This document shows, piece by piece, positions 1 through 9,223 of a stretch of DNA of 64,000 nt (the stretch's first letter is position 1; each line of letters opens with the position of its first letter). Source of the DNA: Geosiphon pyriformis (Eukaryota; Glomeromycota; Glomeromycetes; Archaeosporales; Geosiphonaceae); assembly GCA_016748015.1 (NCBI GenBank), contig JAAOMT010000586.1, forward strand, positions 248,001-312,000. Direction: 5' to 3'. The notes under the pieces are model-generated. The model was given only the letters and a program-made list of their open reading frames with translations. It made no database searches and was not told the origin of the DNA. Both the position numbers and the translations under genes were made by a program.

Positions 1-767
1 GTTTCCTGAAACCATAGTTTCATCAATTGCTTGCTCAGCTTAATGGTTGATGATTCTCCTGGTATGATATCCTCTATAAGTGTATACCAGTGCTGTTTTC
101 TGACATCAGTTCCTCCATAAGTCTTCCAAGAATAAGTATTGTTTAAGCAAGTTTATTTCTCCATAAGTTCTCCAAGAGTAAGTATTGTTTGAGTAAGTTT
201 TATTTCTCTGTAAGTCCTCCAGGAGTAAATCCTTTAATCAAGTTAGTAAACAACAAAGAAAATAAATAAAAAATAAAATAAAAAATAAAAAATAAGCCAA
301 AACAATTTACAAGTTAGTATTCTGTCAATAGCCATGATCAAGAGCTATTGTTTCAATATGGTTAAGTATCAGTTACTATCAACATGAAGTGTTGATAGTA
401 AAAAATAAATTTGATATAATGAATAATTATTTATTTGAAGATTGTGGTAACTAAGCTAAAGATTCTTGGTGTCGATTCTCTTTTTTTCTGCTTCTAATAT
501 TACTGCTATATATACATATTTAAGATTCCTCAATTCTTTAATTCCTTGCAACAGGAATCCTGGAATTTCTGGAATCCTGCGATTCCTGATGAGAGGAATC
601 CTGGAATTCTAGAATTCTACAATTCCTCACCAGAGAATTCTGAAATTCTTGGAATCCTGCAATTCCTCTGAGAAAAATCCTGGAATTCTATATTTACTAC
701 ATCTACTTCTGATTGGCTAATATCTACTTGCTAATAATAATATACTTCTTATATTCTATGAGTAACA
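1..767 (-). repeat. 3' LTR of the gypsy element (left copy, truncated by window edge)
   Basis: This stretch aligns with 9386-10152 without gaps over at least its first 240 bases, and both copies end in AGTAACA. About 162 bp of this LTR lie outside the window. Differences from the other copy are almost all transitions, often CA against TG. The LTR holds imperfect tandem repeats at 541-690. The element is read on the minus strand, so this is its downstream LTR. Confidence 0.93.
541..690. repeat. Imperfect 39-45 bp tandem repeats inside the LTR
   Basis: About three and a half units built around GGAATCCTGGAATTCT and CCTGCAATTCCT follow one another. Each is rich in GGAATTCC-type palindromes. The same array is at 9925-10075 in the other LTR. 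Confidence 0.8.
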
Positions 768-782
768 TTATTCCCTCCTTTT
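768..782 (-). other. Polypurine tract of the gypsy element
   Basis: Read on the minus strand, the 15 bases next to the 3' LTR are AAAAGGAGGGAATAA-like and almost all purine. This is the expected position of the plus-strand primer. The pol stop codon (781-783) overlaps its upstream edge. Confidence 0.8.
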
Positions 783-1464
783 AATATTGAGCTCTGTCAA
801 AATCTAACTCTTTTAATTTCCTCTCTTGAATTATTTCTTGAACTTCTTTTTTGAGTATTACTTGTGTTATTTGAGTTTGTAGTTTTTCAAATTGGGTGTT
901 GGTCATTTTTCCCAATTGATTACTCATAACTGTATCTATTGCTGTATTGAATAAGATTTCTGGTCAGTCTTGAAATCCTATATATAGCCGGTAAATGGCT
1001 TGAGCTTGTGTGATTAGATTGTTTTTTCCCACAAATTATTCCAGTTGTCTCAGTATTGTTGTGTCGAATAACCATTTTGTTTTGTCAGTGTACAAATTCT
1101 GGATATTTAGTTGTTGTCCCAAGTGAAAATAACAATAGTTTTTCAGAAATTGTTGCATCCACCAAGTTCAAGTTTCTTCAGTAAGTTTTTGGTATAATCT
1201 GACTATTCGTTGTTCTTTCATGGCCAATTTTACCTTGGTCATGATCTTGTCAACAACATTTTCAAGTTTTCTCTGTACTTTGTGTTGTGGTATCCTTGCA
1301 GTACTTTTGTATCAAATGGTTTGTTAATTGATTGTAATTTCTATCTTCTGGTGTTGGATTAATTGAAAGATTTATTGTGCTAATAAATAGATGTTGTCAG
1401 TAATTTCCATTTTTCTGCATTTTTCTATTGTGTTGACCATGCCTTTATATATTCTTTCTGTCAA
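781..1464 (-). pseudogene. Pol C-terminal extension after integrase, unknown function
   Basis: The frame that carries the integrase C-terminus (1465-1734) can be followed through a few nonsense codons for about 225 more codons, ending with TAA at 781-783 beside the polypurine tract. The text is protein-like and charged, with short recognisable pieces such as MTKVKLAMKEQRIVRLYQKL and NTQFEKLQTQITQVILKKEV. It suggests a helical or coiled-coil tail. I do not recognise a domain and see no chromodomain. The conserved frame suggests a real part of the polyprotein, not 3' UTR. Confidence 0.6.
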
Positions 1465-2640
1465 TCAATTGAATGTGTTGTTATCAATGATGATGATTGG
1501 TTCCAGATCTTGTGGAATCTCATCTGGTTGGACTAGTATTTTTTGTACTCCTAGTTGTGGAATATTACTGGTGGATGATGATGCTATATGATGGTATGGT
1601 TTCAGTTGATCTCCATGTATTGCTTTGGTCAAAATTTTGTTATTCAATCTTAATTTGTAAGCTTTATTTCCTAGAATTTCTTCTATGTGAAATGGTCCGT
1701 CCCATTTGGGATCAAATTTTCCACTTTGGTACAATATAGTAATACTTTGTTTCCAATCTTGAATTCAACTGGTTTATCTGGTAATTGGTTATCATGTCTT
1801 TCTTTTTGTTTCTCTTGTGACCTTTGTATGTTATCAGCTGCTCTCCATCATTTGTTTTCTAATGTTTTCATTAAGTTATATGTTCTTCTTAACAATGTGT
1901 TTTTGAAATTCTCTTTTGTTATTGGTTTGGTTGGATATGTGCTAACTTCTATTTCCACTGGTAGTGTTGCTGTTTTACTATATACTAATTCAAATGGTGT
2001 TGCTTGTGTAGTATCTTGCTTCATTGTCCAATAAGCAAATAGTACTGATGGTATCAACAAATCCCAATCATTCTGGTTTTTTTGGCTGAGCTTAGCTATT
2101 CCTTTATACAATGTTCTATTGAATCTTTTGACTAATCCATTGGTTTGTGGATGGTATGGTGATAATAATGGTCTCTTAATTCCGAATCTTTGGCTTAATT
2201 TTGTTAATGTTCTGTTCACAAAATGCGTTCTTTGGTCTGATAATAATTTTTTTGGACATCCATATTAACAAATCAAATCCTGATAAATGAATTTAACAAT
2301 GAATTCTGCATCCACTCTTTGAATTGCTTTTGTCTCTGACCATTTAGTAAGATAGTCCATGGCTACTGCTATGTATCTGTTTCTTCTGCTGGTAATTGTT
2401 AATGATCCAACTAAATCAATTCTAATACAGTCAAATGGTTGTCCCACTTTGATTGGTCTTAATGGTTCACTGGATTTTGTTCTTCCTCTTTGCTGACAAG
2501 TGTCACAATTTTGAACATATTGGATGATATCTGAATACATTGATAACCAATAGTATCTTTTTCTGGTTCTTTCTATGGTTGCTTCTTTGTGAAAGTGTCC
2601 TGCTGTTGGATTTGAGTACATGTTGAATAATACTGTCTCT
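1465..2640 (-). pseudogene. Gypsy integrase (HHCC, DDE core, GPF/Y-type C-terminus)
   Basis: Integrase joins the element cDNA to host DNA. The zinc-binding region is visible as HFHKEATIERTRKRYYWL followed by NCDTC (about 2490-2600). The core shows CIRIDLVGSL and MDYLTKWSETKAI with the first Asp. The segment around 2250 matches the second Asp region, and HPQTNGLVKRFNRTL the third. There the catalytic Glu is replaced by Lys (codon 2127-2129). The C-terminal module (1465-1734) has PKWDGPFHIEEILGNKAYKL, the GPF/Y-type signature. A frameshift between about 1735 and 1850 separates core from C-terminus. The integrase is inactive. Confidence 0.9.
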
Positions 2641-3301
2641 TTTTCTGGCTCTGTAATTACTCTGGTTGGTTGATTTAGATCTCTTCTATTTTTCTGATAA
2701 AGTATATTTTGGTGAGTGATAAAATATTTTGACTGTTGTTTGATACTCTTTCATTCTGTTTGAGATAAATTCTCCTTGAACTGTTGAGTGTTTATATAAT
2801 ATTGAAGTTGTTGATATTTTTGTATGTTCATCTTTTGTTATATTTTTTGTTGGTATTGTTCTGGTTTTGTTATATTTTTGGGTTAAAATGTTCTTAGATT
2901 TGTCTTATTCATGACAAACTGTCAGCATTTTCATTGTCTTTTCTTTTCTTATAGTGTATAATATAAGTATATTATGAGAGTGCTATTTTTCATCTGAATT
3001 GGCGGCCGTTATCAAATTCTTGCTTTTGAAGTGATGTTAACTCTTTATGATCTGTGTATATATCAAACTTTTGGCTCAAGTATTTGTTTTACTTCATGAC
3101 TGCCCAATAGATTGCTAAATGTTCTAGTTCTGGTGTTCTATAATTCTTTTTGGCTGGTATTAGACCTCGGCTGGCATATGCTACTGGATGTTCTTTGCCA
3201 TCTGGTTCCTTCTGAGATAGTACTGCTCCCAATGCTTGGCCTAATGCATCAGTGGTAATGATGAATGGTTTGTTGTAATCTGAGTAGATTAGTACTGGAG
3301 C
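2641..3301 (-). pseudogene. Gypsy RNase H domain, degraded
   Basis: Minus-strand translation in pieces gives a TTDALGQALGAVLSQ segment (first Asp region), PELEHLAIYWAV, FDIYTDHKELTSL and NENADSLS. These are the blocks of a Ty3/gypsy RNase H, which removes the RNA strand after reverse transcription. Several stops and at least one frame change interrupt it. It lies directly after the RT and before the integrase zinc region, as expected. The spacer near 2641-2950 reads poorly. Confidence 0.75.
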
Positions 3302-4470
3302 TTAAATAAGCTTTCTTTTCAGAATATCAAAAGCTTCTTGTTGACTTTCTGTCCATTTATATTTTGTATTCTTGGTTTGCAGATTATTAAGCAGTTGAGC
3401 TATCTTTGAAAAGTTCTTTATAAAGCATCCATAATAGCTTGCAAATCCCAAGAATGATTTCAATTCAGTCATATTAGTTGGTACTGGAAAGTTCTTTACT
3501 ATCTCTATTTTCTCTGGATCCATTTTGATGCTATCTTTGCTGATTATGTGTCCCAAGAATTTTAGTTTTGTCTTGCCAAAGAAGCACTTTGTTGCATTTA
3601 ACTTTAGTCTTGCTCTTCTTAGCCTTTTGAACACTTGTTGAAGATGATGAAGATAATTATCAAATGTTTTTGAAAATACATTGGTGTTGTCCAAATATAC
3701 AACTACTGATTTCCACAATAAGCCAGTATAAACAATTTCCATTAGCCATTGGAAAGTGGCTGGAATGTTGGTTAAGCCAAAGGGCATTACTTCAAATTCG
3801 AAACTTCCTTCTCTAGTGGTAAATGCCATCTTTTCCTTGTTGGCTGGATCCATAACTACTTGCCAGTAACCACTATCTAAGTTTAATATTGAGAACTATT
3901 TGTTTCTGCCAAAAGTGTCAAACAATTTTTGTATTCTTGGGGTTGGATAGCTGTCTCCACAAGTTACACCATTGAGTTTTCTGTAGTCTACACAAAATCA
4001 GATTTTTCCATTCTTCTTCTGGACGAGTACTACTGGTGATGACCATGGGCTCATTGATGGTTAAATTAGTTCATTGTTAAGCATTCAGTTTATCTCTTGA
4101 TGAATGATCTTATGGCTAGTTGGTGGTACTCTGTATGCTCTTTGTTTAATTGGTATTGCATCTCCAGTCTTGATTTGATGCTGGATGATGTCAGTTTGAC
4201 CAAACTTGTTTTTGCTGGCAAAAATGTCATTAAAATTGTTGAGCAATATCTTGAACTGCATATGTTGGAGTGGATCTAAGTTTCCCATGTTTATTTGTTC
4301 CAATTGCTTTGGTTGGAGCAAATAACATTCGCTTCGTCTGTATATTGTTTGTAATATGATATCAACATATCCACAAAGCTGTAGAAAGTCCAGAATGGTG
4401 CTTGGTAGTTGATCCTCTATTTCAGTGCTTAAGTATCCAATAGTAGTTTCAGCTGGTATTACTATGACAT
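3302..4470 (-). pseudogene. Gypsy reverse transcriptase, active site changed to YLDN
   Basis: The domain starts after the dUTPase spacer with the QHQIKTGDAIPIKQRAYRVP segment, then DYRKLNGVTCGDSYPTPRI, LDSGYWQV, VMPFGLTNIPATFQ and VVYLDNTNVFSKTF. The usual YxDD box is YLDN at 3686-3697: the second metal-binding Asp is Asn, a G-to-A change on the coding strand. Thumb and connection text follows (LKFLGHIISKDSIKMDPEKI, LGFASYYGCFIKNFSKI). A TAA at about 4085-4087 and another stop near 4062 interrupt the frame. The RT is inactive. Confidence 0.92.
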
Positions 4471-4719
4471 TTCCTGTGTTATTATAGATGGGAATTTTGA
4501 TGTGGCTGTAATCTTTGGCTGGTATATGGAGATTGATAAGTCCAATCTCTCCTAATTTACAAAGGGTTAGTTCTGCTTTAAAAATCTGATTCTGTTCTTT
4601 TATTTCCCACTTTATTCTTATTATGTACTGGTCATATGGTGGAATAGAAATTGCTTGACCCGTTGAGATAATTTCTCCTTGGTCAACAATTTCTTTTTCT
4701 GCCATATTGACTAGTACAT

Positions 4720-5116
4720 CTATTCTATCCGTTGATTTAAATCCCTGTATTCCTCTTGCTATTATCCCTAATTCCTCCCTATTTCCCACTGATACTAACT
4801 GCACTATTTTCACCAGAGACAGGAATATTGCTTGTGCTATTTTTTTGTTTGGCTCTATAATATAGGCCTTTTCAGAATTGTTTTGTAGCATAGCAATGAT
4901 ATTTTTTATATATTTTGCATCAATTATTCCTCCTCTTATATTAATCTCTCTTTTTGCTAAACTACTCCTAGATACTAGTTGAACCATTGTTGTTGCTGGG
5001 ATTTCTAATGCTATTTTCAGATCAATGCAAGTATGCAAATGTGGTTCCAATTTGATGGCATCTTTTTCTGAATACCTTAGATCAAACCCGGCATCATGCG
5101 TTCTGGCATAATATCT
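4720..5116 (-). pseudogene. dUTPase domain embedded in the gypsy polyprotein
   Basis: All five motifs of trimeric dUTPases can be followed: motif 1 HDAGFDLRYSEKDAI (about 5065-5110), motif 2 SRSSLAK, motif 3 GGIIDAKYIKNI, motif 4 KIAQAIFL and motif 5 RGIQGFKSTDR (about 4720-4756). dUTPase converts dUTP to dUMP and limits uracil in reverse transcripts. The domain lies between the Cys-rich linker and RT. Motifs 3 and 5 have Lys where Gly is usual, so this copy is probably inactive. An indel near 5090-5105 shifts the frame just upstream of motif 1. Fold assignment rests on motif reading only. Confidence 0.85.
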
Positions 5117-6402
5117 TTATTATTGTCACTATACCATTTTAACTTCTGTTCTTTGGAGAGGTCTGGCAGTGCAATGTATTGTTCATATTTTAGATTGGAG
5201 TTTGAATCTGAGTTGGAATTGTCGTCATTGTTATTGCCAATTTGAATGGAGCTGAAACTGGTGTTTTTGTCGTCATTATTGTCGGAGTTTGAATCAGAGT
5301 TGAACAGTGATTTTGATTTGAATGCACAGCTGCTGATTGGTTCGATTTCTTCTGGGATCATGTAGATTATGTGTGGTAGTGGATTGTAAATGAGATCACA
5401 CTCATTACAATATTAGAAGTCACAGGGAATCAAACAGTGGTCACATAATTGGATGTTTAGTTGTTCTAAACACTGCTCCTGCTTTTCTCTTGTAGGTGCC
5501 AAATTTTGGTAGTATTTGTGGAAGTCTTCTGGACCTGTTTTTTTGTTCATGAAAACATCTGGGTTAGGAATACAAATGATATTAACCAGTTCTGGAAGAT
5601 TGTTCTTAATTTCTAGTATTTCACTAAGTGTAATACCTTCTACTTTGGCATTGGCCATTTGCCAGATCTCCTCTTCGTCATGGAGGTAACCATCTAAACA
5701 ATCAAGTGCTTGGTGTCATGCTACTGTAATTAGAGTATCATGACTCACCCAGTCACTAATGAGGATCATGTATTGGCATGAAGTGTCACATGTTCCTCCT
5801 CAACTAGGAATGTTATTCCACATTCCTTTGTCGAGCAGTTGTTCGCTGCAAGTGAGACATGGTTCATTATCCCACTTGCCCTGTTTCTTTGGGTAGCCAT
5901 AGCATTCTCTATGGCATGGCTTACAATAGTAATAAGTTCGCATTCAGTAGTCTTTGTTTGGCATAATCTATGCTCTTATGGAAGAAAGTTTCTTTTCACA
6001 ATCTTTGTATTTGAATAGAATATATGGTAGTTGTGGTAGTGGCTCATGGACTGAGTATGAACTGGTCCAGCCATTAGTTCTTTTGCTGGTGCTGGTGGTC
6101 TCTTCCAGTGTGGTTTTTTTCCCTTTTCCTTTTCTGTTATCTTCCTTTTCTCATTCCTAATCGGCCAGTTCATTGTAGTTATTTTTTGTTTTCCAAGCTT
6201 GGTCAGAGGTCTAAGTAAGTTCTGTTTCTTTTTGCTTTCCTTTGACATTGCTGTTTTAAGAAGGTACTGGTGGTAATTTGTTATGGTCTTGGTTGGCCCA
6301 CGAGATTTGATAGGCTTCCCAGGTAGGTTTTCTTGTTTCTTCCTCAAACTCGATGAGTGGTTGGGCATTACTTGGCTTAAAGTGGCCACAAGTGGCTGGT
6401 GT
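5117..6402 (-). pseudogene. Cys-rich linker between protease and dUTPase
   Basis: In the protease frame the protein continues past a TAA at about 6393 (QHT stop TPATCGHFKPSN) into an acidic and then Lys-rich stretch. A zinc-ribbon-like region follows, with CKPC and CHREC spacing (about 5900-5935), CLTC, CDTSC and finally CDHCLIPCDF and YCNECDL (about 5385-5450). A Ser/Asn/Asp-rich spacer (5140-5330) then leads into the dUTPase. I know no named domain for it. The paired cysteines suggest metal binding. The open minus-strand frame at 5976-6422 is out of phase with this reading and is not the gene. Confidence 0.65.
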
Positions 6403-7059
6403 TTAAGTATGCTGACCACCAAAAGTTAATTGTAGTTCTTGGGTGGTCCAATCAAGAGTAGTGTGGGTTTTCGACAACCAATTGTTGTCCACAAAAGCCT
6501 GGTATTGTGTGGCTTCTATTACCAAGACTTTGATAATTATAATGCCATTGATTTCGAATGGAAAATCATCGATTTTGCTGATTGGAGTTTTGGTCACTCC
6601 ATCAGCAGTGATTATACAAGCACTAACAGCATGATCAACTCGGTAACCTAATTGGTCCATAAGTTGTCACATGATAATGCTGTCTGCTGAACCACTGTTT
6701 AGGATCAATTTGATGAAGTGGCCATCTACTTTAGCATCAGTATACATTGCTGTAATGGGTTTCTCTTCAAGGGCAGCTCCACTGAATAATGGGACTGGGG
6801 TGGTTTCCTCGAACTCAAACGGGAAGATAGCTGCTAATGTTTTATTTTCGGTGACCATTGTTGGTGGTATATTGCTGATAAGTTTTTGGATTGGGTTGGT
6901 TTCCGGATTGCTGGGTGTGACATCTTCTGGGGTAACCAGGAGACTTAAATAGTTCTGGGAATTTGGGTTTTGGGTGGCACCAGTACCCGAATTCTGAGAA
7001 TGCAATCCTAATGGTAAGTTGGAGGAATTGGGGATCAGTTGGTAGACAACCATTACCAA
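6403..7059 (-). pseudogene. Gypsy aspartic protease, catalytic Asp lost
   Basis: The retropepsin-type region reads KLILNSGSADSIIM, then MDQLGYRVDHAVSACIITAD, TPISKIDDFPFEINGI, VLVIEATQYQAFVDNNWLSK and TLDWTTQELQL. The catalytic D-[ST]-G triad is NSG, with Asn at codon 6697-6699, again a G-to-A change. The flap and second strand region are recognisable. The upstream part (6700-7059) is a Pro/Thr-rich linker from gag. Gag and protease are in one frame, so the ancestral product was probably a single polyprotein. Confidence 0.88.
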
Positions 7060-9204
7060 TCTTCAGTTTTGTTGTGTCATTTTCAGTCTTTGGGTTCTGT
7101 GTTGAGATAAGTTTTGGGGTGGTGTTTAAATGGTTGAAGGTTAATAGATTACTTGTGGCTGCAGTTAATATATTACAGATGGCTGCGGTTGATATATTGC
7201 TGATGGCTGTGGTTGATAAACTAGGGTCTGATATACTGGTGCTTGATAAATTGGCTGCTGCATTATTGGCAGATAAGTGTTTTGATTTTGCTCTTGATTT
7301 TGATATTAATTCAGGGTTTGGAATCAGTAATCAGGGTTTTGATGTTGATTTCCTGATCATCAGTTATAAGCATTGCAGTTGGCTCTTATGTGGCCTTGTT
7401 TACCACAGTTGTGGCAGACACACATTTCTGGCTGCCACTGCCAATTGGATGACAATGTTAGATGTAACTGATTTTGGAAATGATTTGTGTTTCCCTGATT
7501 GTTACACCATTGAGAAGATTGATAAATTGTGCTATTGTCAGCTAAGTATTCCTCTATTTTTTGATTGATGGTATCACTGATTTGCTTCAATTTGGAATCC
7601 AAATCAGATAATCTATTTATTACTAAATTTACAGCTTAAGTGTGGTTGGCTTCTAGCTTAGCTGATTCAAAATCTCTGGTGTATATGACTGCGGCTTGAA
7701 GATTGGCTGGGTGTAATGGGCATACATGTTGCAAAATGCTATTGTGCAGGCCACAAATAAACTGGTTGAGGATCTGGAGTTCTGTGAAATACATGGCGTC
7801 AATGGCTTGAATTTGGCATAGGATTCTATAAAAGCATCTTAGGTATGTTGTGACTGCTTTAGTATTATTCTGTTTGATTGTAGTGAAAGTATTGGCTAGA
7901 CAATTAATACTGTTATTGTTGCTAAAATATTTCAGAAAGGCAGTTTTGAATTGTTGGAATGTTTGTGGTCTGGCAGCTAAACTCTGGTACCAAGAATTGG
8001 TAGTTTCTTTGAGAAAGTATGGGATTGTCTATAGGGCTCTGGTGTTGTCCCAATTGTTCACTATAATGGCCTTGAAGACATTATTGATTCATGCTTAAGC
8101 ATCATCTTTTTCACTGGTAAAGTTTTCTAATTTGGCAATGGATGCATAGGCCATTTGGTTTACATTTAGTTGTTGTTGTGGCTGCTGTAGTGGTTGTTGT
8201 TGCAGTGGTGGTTGTTGAGGTGGTCCTTGTGGCTGTTGGATTTGCAGATTTGGTTGTTGAAGTGGCTGCTGAATGAGTTTGACTATTGGATCAATTGGTG
8301 GGTGATTGATGACAATATTTGGAGATATGTTTGGCTGATTAGTTAAATCGGGGTTCTGATTGTTTTGATTTTGCTGAGTTCTAATATTTGGAATTTCAAT
8401 TTCTGGATTTTCTATGTTTGGATTTCGCAGAGTTTGAATGTTCAGAATTCAGAATTCCAAGTTTTCTGAGATCGGGTTTTGGTAAGTAAATCCTTAATCT
8501 TTACTTCCTTCTTTTGATAATTCCCATGGAATAGCAGCTCCGAAATCTGGTTGGGGTATTGGTGATCAAATTTCTAATGGCATTGGGGATCATGATTTAA
8601 ATTCTTCAAAATACACGCTATATGGTCTTAGTAAGTTTTTTTTTTATTGTTTGCTTTGGAACTGAAATTTTCCAAATGTTGATGTTACGTTTGATGTGGA
8701 TGTGTCTGCTGATAAAATGTTAATGGTGCTTTCAGGTGTGTAGTGATATAATGGAGTGGTTGGTAATTCTACTCTGTGTTTCTTCCAACTAGGTAACTGT
8801 ATTCCTTTTGGTATTGTTGCTGGTGTTTGTATTCTTCCTTTACCTTTGTTTGCATAGATAATGGGAAATTGTTGTTGCATGTATCTTTCAATGGTTTGAT
8901 TAATTTCCCTGATAATTGGGGTGAAACTGTGATTTCTTGGTAAGCTAATGTGTTAAAATAATTTTGTATAGAAATTTTTTCTTGCTGACTTAATATTAAC
9001 AGTTCCTCCTAAACAGTCTGTGATTTTATTGTTGATGTAATAGTTGAAGGCTGATTCGGCTAAATAGTGATTACTGTTTAATCTTAATTATTGGCTGTAT
9101 TGTTGAAACAAGGATTTTGCAAATCCTAAGTGGTTGGCTCCTATAATTTCTGATTCTGCCACATTTGGATGGTGTTGTTGGCACTGGTTCTCTGTAGGAT
9201 TATA
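7060..9204 (-). pseudogene. Gypsy gag with Q/P-rich spacer and CCHC zinc knuckle
   Basis: One minus-strand frame can be followed from about 9200 to the protease through several nonsense codons, such as TAA at 7636-7638 and stops near 8095. In order it has an N-terminal region (ESEIIGANHLGFAKSLFQQY; IREINQTIERY), a spacer rich in Gln and Pro (about 8160-8280), a capsid-like segment with SWYQSLAARPQTFQQFKTAF and YLRCFYRILCQIQAID, and the nucleocapsid knuckle CHNCGKQGHIRANC (about 7365-7405). I see no in-frame ATG near the 5' end, so the start was lost or is not AUG. Confidence 0.85.
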
Positions 9205-9221
9205 CCTCACAGGAAGCACCA
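9205..9221 (-). other. Primer binding site of the gypsy element
   Basis: On the minus strand this reads TGGTGCTTCCTGTGAGG, complementary to a tRNA 3' end finishing in GAAGCACCA. It lies 2 nt from the inner edge of the 5' LTR (9224). The implied tRNA acceptor stem would start GCTTCCT with discriminator A; the isoacceptor is not identified here. Confidence 0.72.
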
Positions 9222-9223
9222 AA

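Noticed and set aside
541-690. Repeats in the LTR as a CRISPR-like or coding array
   Set aside because: The units are imperfect, adjacent without spacers and located in an LTR of a eukaryotic retroelement.
1391-2034. Plus-strand open frames over the integrase region, and others at 6439-6952, 6963-7568 and 7850-8098
   Set aside because: They lie opposite a recognised minus-strand polyprotein and have no protein-like content of their own.
3001-3008. GCGGCCG in the RNase H region as a regulatory or cloning-site trace
   Set aside because: On the minus strand it encodes part of a readable RNase H stretch (FDNGRQF), so it is an undecayed CpG-rich codon run.
5976-6422. Minus-strand open frame of 148 codons in the gypsy element
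   Set aside because: It is out of phase with the protease frame, which can be followed through this region with recognisable continuation (TPATCGHFKPSN, FEEE, WEAYQISWAN). The open frame is a shadow.
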